From: an uncultured Roseobacter sp.
Lineage (GTDB): Bacteria; Pseudomonadota; Alphaproteobacteria; Rhodobacterales; Rhodobacteraceae
Assembly: GCF_947496515.1 (NCBI RefSeq)
Contig: NZ_CANMDB010000007.1
Span: 173,871-237,870, forward strand
Direction: 5' to 3'
Length of the DNA stretch: 64,000 nucleotides
In this document: positions 56,495 through 64,000 of the stretch, piece by piece
Layout of the letters: every line of letters begins with the position of its first letter
How positions within the stretch are numbered: the first letter of the stretch is position 1
Made by a program: the position numbers and the translations under genes
The notes under the pieces: generated by a model
What the model was told of the DNA's origin: nothing
The model's database searches: none
The model's input: the letters and a program-made list of their open reading frames with translations, nothing else

Positions 56495-59074
56495 TCAGTT
56501 TACCCTAGCCAGTGCGGTATCTATTTGCCTAAGCAAACTCTCGGAGGTGAACGGCTTTTGTACGACCGGCGCCTTTGGGTATTCGGTTAGCATGTTTTCG
56601 ACATCGCCATACCCCGTAGCCAGCACAAACGGAATGCCCATAGCATCCAGCTTTTGAGCCACTGGAAGAGACGTTTGACTTCCCAGGTTTATATCCAACA
56701 CGGCCAAGGTGATCTCTTCATCAGCCATGATCTCTAGCGCATCATCGACTGAACTGGCGAGCCTAACTGCTTTGGCGCCATGCGCGGTCATGATGTCGGA
56801 GGCGTCAAGCGCGATCACCATATTGTCTTCAAGGATGAGGACTGTACCCGAAAGCTCTTTGCGGGTTGTGGGCTCTGCAGGCTCCTCCTTGGCAGGGCTT
56901 TCGATTGCTTCAAGCGTCCCTTTGGAAACAAATCTTGACGGGATCATGATATCGGCTTCGAACCCTGCCAGTTTGAAACGCGTCTCGACCTTGCCTTTCA
57001 GCTCAAACGGGACTGTGCGCTCGATGATGGTTGAGCCGAAACCCCGACGGGTCGGAGCCTGAACCGGTGGCCCGCCCTGTTCGCGCCACTTGATAAAGAG
57101 AGCCCCATCGTCAGTGATATCCAGATTGATGCTGACACGGCCCGCGCGATCGGTGAGCGCCCCGTATTTTGCGGAGTTCGTCACCAATTCATGAATGACG
57201 AGAGCCATGGTCGAAAAAGCTTCCGGCTCCAGCATCGGGGCGTCACCAGAGATATTCAAACGGTCATTCTGACCGGTCAGGTAGGCATTGACCTCCACCT
57301 CGATCATCTCCCGCAACGCCGTTGGTGCCCATTCCTGTCGTGTCAGTTGATCATGTGCACGTGCCAGCGACTGAATCCTGCCATCAAGAACCTTGGTATA
57401 TGCCTCAATGGTGGTCGTTCCGGCTTTGCTTTGCGACACGAGGCCTTGGATCAGGTTCAAAATGTTCCGCACCCGGTGATTGAGTTCGGCAATCAGCAGT
57501 TCTTGCTTTTCGGCAGCAGCTTTGCGATCGGCGTTGGCTTCATCCGTCAGCTTCAGCACTATTTCAATCAGGGATATCCGCAGCGCTTCTGCCGCGCGCA
57601 ACTCGCTCTCAGACCACGGCTCCGAGGTATGGCGCACCATTTCCGTCCACGCCTCAAAGCTTTTACGGGGTGTCAGGCGAACGCCATTCGGACCCATTTC
57701 AACGGGTTTCTCCGGGTTTCCGGCCCACCGGACCGAACGTGCAATCTCGTGGCGAAAGAACACAATATAGTCCCGCGGCGTCCGCGAAATCGGCACGGCA
57801 ATAAGCCCGGCGACACGATCCCCTATGATCTCTGCATCTGGATAGTTTTCGATCAGACTGTCTGTGGCAAAGATCGTTCCGGTTGGCGCAGTGTTCAGAA
57901 AGCGCGCCAGACGTTTGAATTCCTCGGCGGTCGGGGCTGAGCCACGCGCGGTGTAGCGACCTTCGGAAAAGACGGCGACACCATCGCTTGCGACGATCCG
58001 GGACAATTCGTCTGCGATGACTTCAAAGCTGTCGACAAGATCACCGCCGGCGGACAGGCGCACCATAAGGCGGTCATGCAAATCGCGCGAGGCACGCTCT
58101 TCGTCGCGTATCGCGGCCTCCACCTTGCGCTCAAGCTCATAGGAGAACAATTGTGCAAACAGCTCAATGGCCGTCCGACGCTCGTAATCGGCATAACGAG
58201 GAGATCGGTGGTGACAGGCAAATAGCCCCCAGAGCTCTCCGTCTTTCAGAATTGAGACCGACATTGATGCAGCGACACCCATATTGCGCAGGTATTCGAG
58301 GTGGATCGGCGATACGGCGCGGGTGACCGACAAGGAAAGATCCAAGGGGTCACCGTGGGGGTTCTTCTCCGGGATGATGGGCGATACGTCCCCGTTCACA
58401 TCGGCAATCAGGCGAAGCGTGCTGCGCTTGTATAACTCGCGTGCCTGCTTGGGGATGTCACTTGCCGGATATCTAAGTCCCAGAAACGGCTCCATTCCGG
58501 TCGCATGGCGCTCCGCTATAACCTCGCCCGACCCATCTGGTGCAAAGCGGTACACCATCACTCGGTCGAAACCCGACATTATCTGCAGTGCGGTAGCCGC
58601 TTCTTGCGCGGCAGAAAGGACAGTCTCTCTCTTGCCGACACGCGCAATAAGGGGCTGGACCAGCGCCAGATCATTGCGGTCCTGTCCATCGACTTTTTCC
58701 TCGAACTCGAAGATGTAGGATTGACCGGACGCATGGATGGAAATGTCGAATAACCTTCCGTTGTCCTGAACATCATACCCAAAGAGACGGCTGATCGCTG
58801 CACCACCGCTGCTGCTGATTTGCAGCTTCGTCCGAAGATCGTGAATGGTCTGCGACGGCAGCAGATCAATCAGCCGCTGTCCAACGGCAGCTTCCGGGTC
58901 AATGCCCAGGAGAAGCGCGCAATTCGCTGACAGATGGTTGACCATGAAATCCGCTGATGTCGAGATGAGACACCCGTAGCCCTGCACGTTTCCAAGCAAA
59001 TGGATAGGCTCGCGGTCACAGTTCGTGAGATCGACAGCAGGCGTTGCCCTGTTTTCGATGTCGCGCTTTTTCAC
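56495..59074 (-). CDS. bphP: Bacteriophytochrome, HWE histidine kinase with C-terminal receiver domain
   Basis: 859 residues from GTG 59074, which overlaps the bphO stop (TAGTG) and has GGAG upstream; ATG 59101 is an alternative. PAS: LTNCDREPIHLLG with the biliverdin-binding Cys at about residue 19. GAF: RYPASDIPKQARELYKRST with the PASDIP motif. PHY: about 310-500 (LRFAHL-like core less clear by eye). Kinase: HWE/HisKA2 type with ELNHRVRNILNLIQGLVSQS and ALVIHELVTNSAKYGAL, no classical HisKA box. The C-terminal receiver has the Asp in LAVLDINLG and the Lys in VVQKPFTSE. It is a cytosolic red/far-red light sensor; the output target is unknown. Confidence 0.92.
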   Translation of the reverse strand: MKKRDIENRATPAVDLTNCDREPIHLLGNVQGYGCLISTSADFMVNHLSANCALLLGIDPEAAVGQRLIDLLPSQTIHDLRTKLQISSSGGAAISRLFGYDVQDNGRLFDISIHASGQSYIFEFEEKVDGQDRNDLALVQPLIARVGKRETVLSAAQEAATALQIMSGFDRVMVYRFAPDGSGEVIAERHATGMEPFLGLRYPASDIPKQARELYKRSTLRLIADVNGDVSPIIPEKNPHGDPLDLSLSVTRAVSPIHLEYLRNMGVAASMSVSILKDGELWGLFACHHRSPRYADYERRTAIELFAQLFSYELERKVEAAIRDEERASRDLHDRLMVRLSAGGDLVDSFEVIADELSRIVASDGVAVFSEGRYTARGSAPTAEEFKRLARFLNTAPTGTIFATDSLIENYPDAEIIGDRVAGLIAVPISRTPRDYIVFFRHEIARSVRWAGNPEKPVEMGPNGVRLTPRKSFEAWTEMVRHTSEPWSESELRAAEALRISLIEIVLKLTDEANADRKAAAEKQELLIAELNHRVRNILNLIQGLVSQSKAGTTTIEAYTKVLDGRIQSLARAHDQLTRQEWAPTALREMIEVEVNAYLTGQNDRLNISGDAPMLEPEAFSTMALVIHELVTNSAKYGALTDRAGRVSINLDITDDGALFIKWREQGGPPVQAPTRRGFGSTIIERTVPFELKGKVETRFKLAGFEADIMIPSRFVSKGTLEAIESPAKEEPAEPTTRKELSGTVLILEDNMVIALDASDIMTAHGAKAVRLASSVDDALEIMADEEITLAVLDINLGSQTSLPVAQKLDAMGIPFVLATGYGDVENMLTEYPKAPVVQKPFTSESLLRQIDTALARVN

Positions 59075-59640
59075 TAGGCTAACTCCGCGCTCCGAGGCCA
59101 TTGTGCTGCTGGCGCACAAGCTGTGGCGTGGAACAACGCAAACAGCATTTTTGTATCGTGGATAATTGCTTTCGCACGTTCGCTATGCACCGGGACGTTG
59201 GAAAGCTGGTCGCAGATTCTGCGCCAGCGACCGGGCACCGGCGCAAACGAGAAATATGCACACGCCCGTCGGACCGTGGGGTCGCTCGCTGCCAGCCATC
59301 TGTTCCTGAGCACTTTGCTCCCAAGACGAGAGCCTTCAACCACGTAGTCGACCGCCAGCCTGTCTGGCTTTCGAACAATGGACCCGACACATATGGTTTC
59401 TGCACCACCCAATATCGCCAGGTCGGCGCCGATCCGGCGCACCATCTCATCCAGACCGTGCCATGCGTCGCTTTCCACCGTCACACGGTCACGGATATAC
59501 CGAAAACAGCTTTGGTGGATCGAGAGGAACCGCCCAAACCCGTCGACTGTCGCAAGATCGATGGACGACATCAGCATATCCACTCGCTCATGTTCCGCCC
59601 GTGTCTCAATCTTCAAAACCTGTCGAAAATCTGCACACAT
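59074..59640 (-). CDS. bphO: Biliverdin-forming heme oxygenase
   Basis: 188 residues from ATG 59640. A heme oxygenase fold is indicated by ETRAEHERVDMLM, whose His is the expected proximal heme ligand (about residue 17), the helix LATVDGFGRFLSIHQSCF and the distal segment SRLGSKVLRNRWL. It splits heme to biliverdin, the chromophore for the phytochrome encoded directly downstream, with which it shares a stop/start overlap. Slightly short at the C-terminus but otherwise normal. Confidence 0.9.
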   Translation of the reverse strand: MCADFRQVLKIETRAEHERVDMLMSSIDLATVDGFGRFLSIHQSCFRYIRDRVTVESDAWHGLDEMVRRIGADLAILGGAETICVGSIVRKPDRLAVDYVVEGSRLGSKVLRNRWLAASDPTVRRACAYFSFAPVPGRWRRICDQLSNVPVHSERAKAIIHDTKMLFALFHATACAPAAQWPRSAELA

Positions 59641-60540
59641 AGATGGCCGCCCTTCATCCGGTTTATCTTTACTTCAGGTAAGGCGGTTCGCGCTACCGAG
59701 AGTTCCAGCCGCCTTCAGTCCTGCAAACCCTGACGCCTGTCAATAAACTATGACATAGCAAGATGAGACGCTGAACTTCGATGTTGATTGGAAAGGCTGC
59801 TTCGTCGCGTTTTTATCGTCAGGGGAGGTCATCTCGGCCGCCGTTCACGCCCCAAGGCTGTCGTACATCTAAACCGGACCCCGTTGCCCAACAGCCATTT
59901 TCAGATCATTTGCGGTGTTTCGATCCAGCCTATGGTTACAATCGCCGGTCTGAGTGATTTTAAACGCGTCATCGGTTGCGCCCGTCGCGTTTCAAACCGG
60001 TGATCCTGCTGGACGACGTTGTCGAGACACTTGGCCCGGTAGACCCCGAGCCGCGGCGATCGAGCGCCCTACCATATGCTGGCTGTGGGTGTCTGCTCAG
60101 GTGAATAAGCTACCACGCTGAATTCGCGAGATGAATCCCTCATGGGATTTGTGCAACAGAGCCGAGGGCCGCCTTTCCTCGCAGGGGATGCCAACTGCTT
60201 TTGGCACGTTCAATGCCGGCGGAGCAGGAGCAATCCACCACACTCGTTATGCCGACTGCGATCGCAACATCGACCGGTCCGTGAGGGGAATGTTCTGTGG
60301 AACATGACCCAGGATATCGTCGATCAGGCCCACGCTGATTTGAAGCCGAAGGTGGTCCGCAGCTCACTTCAACACGTGCTCCGCGTGACGCGAAGCTCTG
60401 CAACCACTCAAAAACCGCCTTTTTCTGCATTTAACCCATCCTGTTTTCCTAGAGTTCGAACGATCCTCCCCACTAACTCGCCAAAAATTAAGGATCTTCT
60501 GATCTAGTCTTGCCGAGCATGGCAAGCACGGGGCAGATCT
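59641..60540. other. 900-base region without a supported gene
   Basis: Between the divergent bphO and the sensor kinase. Overlapping short frames lack ribosome sites and domains. It contains an IS-end-like sequence at 60144-60163 and presumably the promoters of both neighbours. Confidence 0.5.
60144..60163. mobile_element. Solo IS5-type element end
   Basis: GGGATTTGTGCAACAGAGCC reads on the other strand as GGCTCTGTTGCACAAATCCC, the typical terminal repeat of IS5/IS6-type elements. The adjacent bases (60100-60143, with CTCGCGAATTCAGCGTG on the minus strand) also look like IS5-type subterminal sequence. No transposase frame adjoins it. Confidence 0.45.
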
Positions 60541-62550
60541 ATGGTGTCGGGTTCCACCACATTGCGAAAATTTCTGTTGTTTGGTGTTGGCGTGGCTTGT
60601 TGGCTTACGGGGTCGCCGCTTGCCGCGCAGGAACCAGCGCTCCCGCCCATCCGGATGGCGTATACGGAGTTCTATCCACACGCATTCACCGATGTGAATG
60701 GTCAGCCTCAGGGCCTGGCAATTGATGTTGCCCGGCGGCTGGTTGGGGCGACGGGCCGCGAGCTGGAGTTCCTGCCTACTGCAGATCCCGGTGTGATGAT
60801 GGACATGATAGTCTCCGGTGAGGCTGACATGACCGCAACGCTCGGGTTGACCCAAGATCGGCTGGCGATAGCCCGCGCGACCCGGCCTTTCGGATCATTC
60901 CGAACGGTTCTTTTTGCTCGGAAGGACGGCACACGGCGAACGCTGGAGGATTTTCACGGAAGCCGGATCGGTGTCGTCACAGGCTCTCTGACCGTGAGAT
61001 TTGCGGCTGGAATACCCTCCGCAGAGGTTGTGGAATATCCGAGTGCCGATGCTCGCGTCATGGCGCTGTTGACCGGTGACATCGACGCGACGATTGCGAC
61101 TGCAGACAGTTTTGCCAAACGTTTGCGGCAAATTGGCTCCGACATCTTTGTCGAGCCCATAGAACCGCCACTGGGTCAAACACCTTATGGCTTTTTTGTC
61201 TCATCTGCTTCGGGCGATCTGCTTGATTCTCTGAATGCACAAATCGAAGCGCAACTGACACCGGAGGTTCTGGATCAGATCAGGACCTCGTGGTTCGGAC
61301 AACCAACGCGATTGCCCGAGCATGACTATATTTTATGGGGATCAATTGCTGGTTTGATCGTCCTGACCATCGCGATAGGTGCCCTCTTCAGTTCCAGGCG
61401 AAATCGTCGCCGAGCCACCAGCCTGCTTACCGAAAATGCCGAAAACCGATTGCTTGTCGATGCCCTGGATGGCGTAGACTCTGCCATCGCTATTTTCGAC
61501 AAGGAGATGCATGCGGTGCATTGGAACAAAGGGTTCGTGCGCGCCATGCCAAAGATGGTGGATGCCCTTTCCAAGGGAGCGCATCTGAGGTCCCTGATCG
61601 CTGCCTCTTACACCAATGGGACGATTGATCAGGGGATGAGTGCTGCCGAAGCCGAGGACTTCGCCGACAGCATCGTCCAGCGGCTCGCAGATGGCGAAGC
61701 TCAGAACCGTATTGTATACGCCGGTGATGGGCGGATTTTTGACGCCACAGATTTCGCCATTGGCGAAGACCATTTTGCATCCGTCCGGGTTGACGTGACC
61801 AAACTGTATAAACAGGCAGAAATCATCCAAACTCAGAAAAGTGAACTGGAGGCCGCCAATGAACGGTTGGCCCTGTTCGCCACGATCGCCGCACATGACC
61901 TGAAAGCCCCTCTGGTTCAGCAAGCATTATTGATGGACTTCATCGAAGAGGACATCGCGGGTCTCGGATACGAGCTTCCTGAGGAAATTCGTGAGCATTT
62001 CAACATGCTGACAAACCTGTCTGGCAAGATGAAGCGCCTGATCCAGGACCTTCTGGACCATTCTCGTAGTGCGGTACCTCCAGAGCAATTCGAGGACGTC
62101 GACCTGAACGCACGACTGCCGGACATCCTTGATATGGTCGGTTTGCCGGGTGGGTTCCGGGTCGAACTTGAAACCCAGACCCCCATTGTACGCGTTGATC
62201 CTGTGGCCTTTGACACGGTGGTAAGAAACCTAGTCTCCAACGCAGTCAAACATCACGATCGCGACGAAGGCGTTATCATGATCCGAGGAAAAGAGGCAGA
62301 CGGGGTAGCCGTATTCGAATTTGAAGATGACGGGCCGGGTATCCCGGAACAGTACCAAAGATCGATTTTCGAACCGTTCAAACGCTTATCTTCGAAAGTG
62401 GAAGGCACCGGATTGGGGTTATCCTTTATCCATAGGACGGCGCTTGAGTGGGGAGGGAGCGTTCAAGTCCACTGTCCGGCCGAGCGAGGCAGCATTTTCA
62501 CTCTTTTGATCCCAACTGTGGCTGTCGCCCGACCTCTAGCGGCAGAGTAA
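60541..62550 (+). CDS. Sensor histidine kinase with periplasmic solute-binding domain
   Basis: 669 residues. A signal/anchor helix (about 8-30) is followed by a family 3 solute-binding domain (about 35-255: PIRMAYTEFYPHAFTDVNG, MVSGEADMTATLGLTQDR-like, LTGDIDATIATADSFAKRL). A membrane helix (LWGSIAGLIVLTIAIGALF, about 262-280) leads to a PAS domain (about 300-410), a HisKA domain with IAAHDLKAPLVQQA (His about 452) and an HATPase with RNLVSNAVKHHDRDEG, DDGPGIPEQ and GTGLGLSFIHRTAL. It senses a small periplasmic ligand. There is no intact regulator gene beside it: the one at 63135 is frameshifted. Confidence 0.9.
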   Translation: MVSGSTTLRKFLLFGVGVACWLTGSPLAAQEPALPPIRMAYTEFYPHAFTDVNGQPQGLAIDVARRLVGATGRELEFLPTADPGVMMDMIVSGEADMTATLGLTQDRLAIARATRPFGSFRTVLFARKDGTRRTLEDFHGSRIGVVTGSLTVRFAAGIPSAEVVEYPSADARVMALLTGDIDATIATADSFAKRLRQIGSDIFVEPIEPPLGQTPYGFFVSSASGDLLDSLNAQIEAQLTPEVLDQIRTSWFGQPTRLPEHDYILWGSIAGLIVLTIAIGALFSSRRNRRRATSLLTENAENRLLVDALDGVDSAIAIFDKEMHAVHWNKGFVRAMPKMVDALSKGAHLRSLIAASYTNGTIDQGMSAAEAEDFADSIVQRLADGEAQNRIVYAGDGRIFDATDFAIGEDHFASVRVDVTKLYKQAEIIQTQKSELEAANERLALFATIAAHDLKAPLVQQALLMDFIEEDIAGLGYELPEEIREHFNMLTNLSGKMKRLIQDLLDHSRSAVPPEQFEDVDLNARLPDILDMVGLPGGFRVELETQTPIVRVDPVAFDTVVRNLVSNAVKHHDRDEGVIMIRGKEADGVAVFEFEDDGPGIPEQYQRSIFEPFKRLSSKVEGTGLGLSFIHRTALEWGGSVQVHCPAERGSIFTLLIPTVAVARPLAAE

Positions 62551-63134
62551 TGAGCTGAGACTTGCACGGAAAGTTGCTCAAATTACACTTGAAAAAACTC
62601 CTTGGCCGGTTCTTTTTGTTCGGGCAACAAAAGTGTGGCCTCGTTCCACCGCTCGTTTGAACGACCAGTTTATGTCTCGTTGATCCCATTTGCGCAAAAC
62701 TAACGCTCTTGGTGTTGCACTTCCCCCCCCCCCGATTTTACTGGATACTCATAGCCTGCTCTCGAGAAAACTGTCCATGAATGTGCATTTCGCATTGATG
62801 TGACCTCCAAGCCCGATAGGCGAGAGGCAGCGGCGATCTCATCTTTCATCAAAGAATTCATGTCGGAGTGGACCGAAGAGGAGGCACCAACTGACCACGG
62901 TTTGCTCAGCCAAATGCTCCCGAAATACGCCATGGGAGAGACCTAACTGGCGGTTCTCTAGGGAAAATTCAGACCGTCATGTGGCATGTCATGGGAGACT
63001 ATCGCGGCGCGTTCTTGATCGTGATGTCAGAAGGGTATTTTCCAGTCGTCAAAGTGGCAAAAAGTTTAGGTAGCTCAGCCTGAGGTAGCGCCGCCAGATG
63101 TTGTGCCATTGGCGCCGTCGGTTTGAGCCTTAGT
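62551..63134. other. 584-base region with an 11-C tract and a possible gene remnant
   Basis: A run of 11 cytosines lies at 62723-62733. The plus-strand frame 62755-62946 reads as a plausible protein C-terminus (AFRIDVTSKPDRREAAAI, MSEWTEEEAPTDHGLLSQ) with no start codon or family match, and may be a remnant. No other feature was recognised. Confidence 0.4.
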
Positions 63135-63510
63135 CTAATCAAGCAGCTGAACAGGTTCATCCAGATGCTCTTTTGCGAGAGGTAGGTTCATGAAGCACGA
63201 AATGTCCCTTGGCGCCGCGGCACAGGCGAGATCCGACGGGCTCAGGGACCTCATTAGCATCATCACAACCGGAACGTCGTTGTTCTTGCCCGGATAGCTT
63301 TGAGCGGCGTCCAGAAACTCCAGCCCATCTATCTGGAGCATGCGAATGTCCAGTAGAATAAGATCATTCAGAGGATGTGCGTTGTCCGCGAGATAAGTAG
63401 CCGCATCCGCTGCCTTGGTGAAAAATGATGTCATCCGCCAGACCCGAGCGCCAAATGATGCGCTTGTAGAGCTTTTGATCGAAAGGCGCGTCGTCAATCA
63501 GCTTGACCCA
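63135..63510 (-). pseudogene. Frameshifted single-domain response regulator
   Basis: On the minus strand one frame reads LIDDAPFDQKLYKRIIWRSG and LADDII (63430-63501). A shift at about 63420, next to a run of A/T bases, moves into the frame FFTKAADAATYLADNAHPLN, DLILLDIRMLQIDGLEFLDA and NDVPVVMMLMRS up to the stop at 63135. The acidic pair, the phosphoacceptor Asp (LLDIRM) and the PLAKEHLD end fit a CheY-like receiver of about 125 residues. It was probably the partner of the sensor kinase at 60541-62550. Confidence 0.8.
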
Positions 63511-63546
63511 TCAAAGTGGTGTTGGTTTCTTCATGCTGCCTGCTCG

Positions 63547-63699
63547 CCTGTCCAGGTCGGCCTCCAAGCCAATCTCTATCTCGAATGCGGTGTCCCAGCG
63601 CGAAACGATCAACTGGTCATGAAGGTTGCGGACATCATGGAGACGCCCGGCGGCACGGTTATGTCGCCGGAAGAAACAGGCAGCCTTTTGCGGTTATGA
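63547..63699 (+). pseudogene. C-terminal fragment of a beta-keto acid cleavage enzyme (BKACE, DUF849)
   Basis: The frame ending at 63699 reads VQVGLQANLYLECGVPARND, then QLVMKVADIMETPGGTVMSP and EETGSLLRL. This fits the conserved C-terminus of BKACE proteins (VRVGLEDNLYLxxGxxAxSNxQLV, then a terminal AEARxxLGL). The rest of the gene is missing. Its stop overlaps the SDR start (ATGA at 63696-63699), so the two were once translationally coupled. Confidence 0.6.
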
Positions 63700-63944
63700 A
63701 GGTCTTGGGGCAGCAGTTGATTGTATCGGCAGGCGCGAGTGGGATCGGCCTTTCCATCGCCCGCCATTTCGCTGCCGAATGTGATCTCGCCACGGTCTGC
63801 GATGTTACGGACGCTGCGGTAATGGGCCGCTTTGTGAATTGTGCCGTTTCGCGTCCACTAGATGTTGGAACAGTGATTGCCAATGCAGGCATCGCTGGAC
63901 CCACTGCGATATTTGAAGGGATCACAGTGATCAGCCCCACCTGA
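63696..63944 (+). pseudogene. Truncated short-chain dehydrogenase/reductase
   Basis: 82 residues from ATG 63696. The cofactor loop VSAGASGIGLSIARHFAAE (TGxxxGIG-type), ATVCDVTDAA and VIANAGIAGPTAIFEGIT (the NAG motif) define a classical SDR N-terminus. The frame then ends at TGA 63942, long before the Tyr-Lys catalytic pair. The bases after 63935 (CACCTGAGTGGTCCAATTTG onward) look unlike SDR coding, so an insertion or deletion may have removed the rest. The window ends 56 bases later. Confidence 0.65.
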
Positions 63945-64000
63945 GTGGTCCAATTTGATTGTTAGTGCATGATTGGCGTTTGGTCCATCTGGACGATGGT

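Noticed and set aside
61714..61721. TGTATACG near-match to the GntR box
   Set aside because: It lies inside the sensor-kinase coding sequence and departs from the palindrome at the last base; treated as chance.
62700..62933. 77-residue minus-strand frame over the C tract
   Set aside because: It lacks a ribosome site, and the opposite strand reads more like a protein remnant.

Overview
The window is GC-rich, densely coded DNA from an alphaproteobacterium, most likely a marine Rhodobacterales/Roseobacter-type organism. The evidence is the mix of Aap/Bzt-type amino-acid ABC genes, FCD-type GntR regulators, Tat-exported urea/amide binding protein, HWE-kinase phytochrome, Hint-domain remnant and giant RTX proteins. 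This assignment is inference; no rRNA or tRNA gene was seen.

Layout. (1) 1-2882: the tail of an FAD-linked oxidoreductase, a GntR regulator, an enoyl-CoA hydratase and a class III CoA-transferase, i.e. a small CoA-linked acid catabolic unit. (2) 3415-9150: a type I secretion operon with ATPase, HlyD adaptor and a second ATPase, the gene order of MARTX rtxB-rtxD-rtxE. (3) 9159-11156: two small HCX5R phosphatases on either side of a second GntR regulator. (4) 11358-24062: a 4234-residue RTX protein with a TcdA/TcdB-like hydrophobic pore region and a C58 (YopT/LifA-like) protease-like region whose nucleophile Cys position is Leu. (5) 24240-28374: an amino-acid ABC transporter in the unusual order Q-M-J-P. 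(6) 29129-37153: a 2674-residue RTX protein with an internal HlyD-like coiled-coil hairpin.

The central observation is one short palindrome, TGTATACA, placed before four separate units of regions 2-5: the secretion operon (3186), the first phosphatase (9746), the giant toxin-like gene (11264) and the amino-acid transporter (24199). This is a typical FCD-GntR operator shape, and a GntR gene sits in the middle of the set. I infer a single regulon joining toxin, exporter, phosphatases and amino-acid uptake.

(7) 39327-50326: a complete amide/urea module. An NCS1-type permease fused to a hybrid histidine kinase and a LuxR-type response regulator are divergent from urtABCDE-like transporter genes, formamidase fmdA and zinc-ribbon fmdB. 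The permease-kinase probably senses the amide or a related small molecule and the regulator probably acts in the divergent promoter, where an inverted repeat lies.

(8) 50345-64000: a region of decay and accessory genes. It has relics of IS30 and IS3 transposases and IS6/IS5-type ends, an NAD(P)-binding oxidoreductase with a coupled small gene, an acetolactate synthase-type enzyme, a pyridoxamine-oxidase-fold protein, a Hint-domain pseudogene with an in-frame stop, a bphO-bphP phytochrome pair, a periplasmic-binding-domain sensor kinase whose nearby response regulator is frameshifted, and fragments of a beta-keto acid cleavage enzyme and an SDR at the right edge. A dead IS6-type transposase also lies at 37370-37813, just after the second RTX gene.
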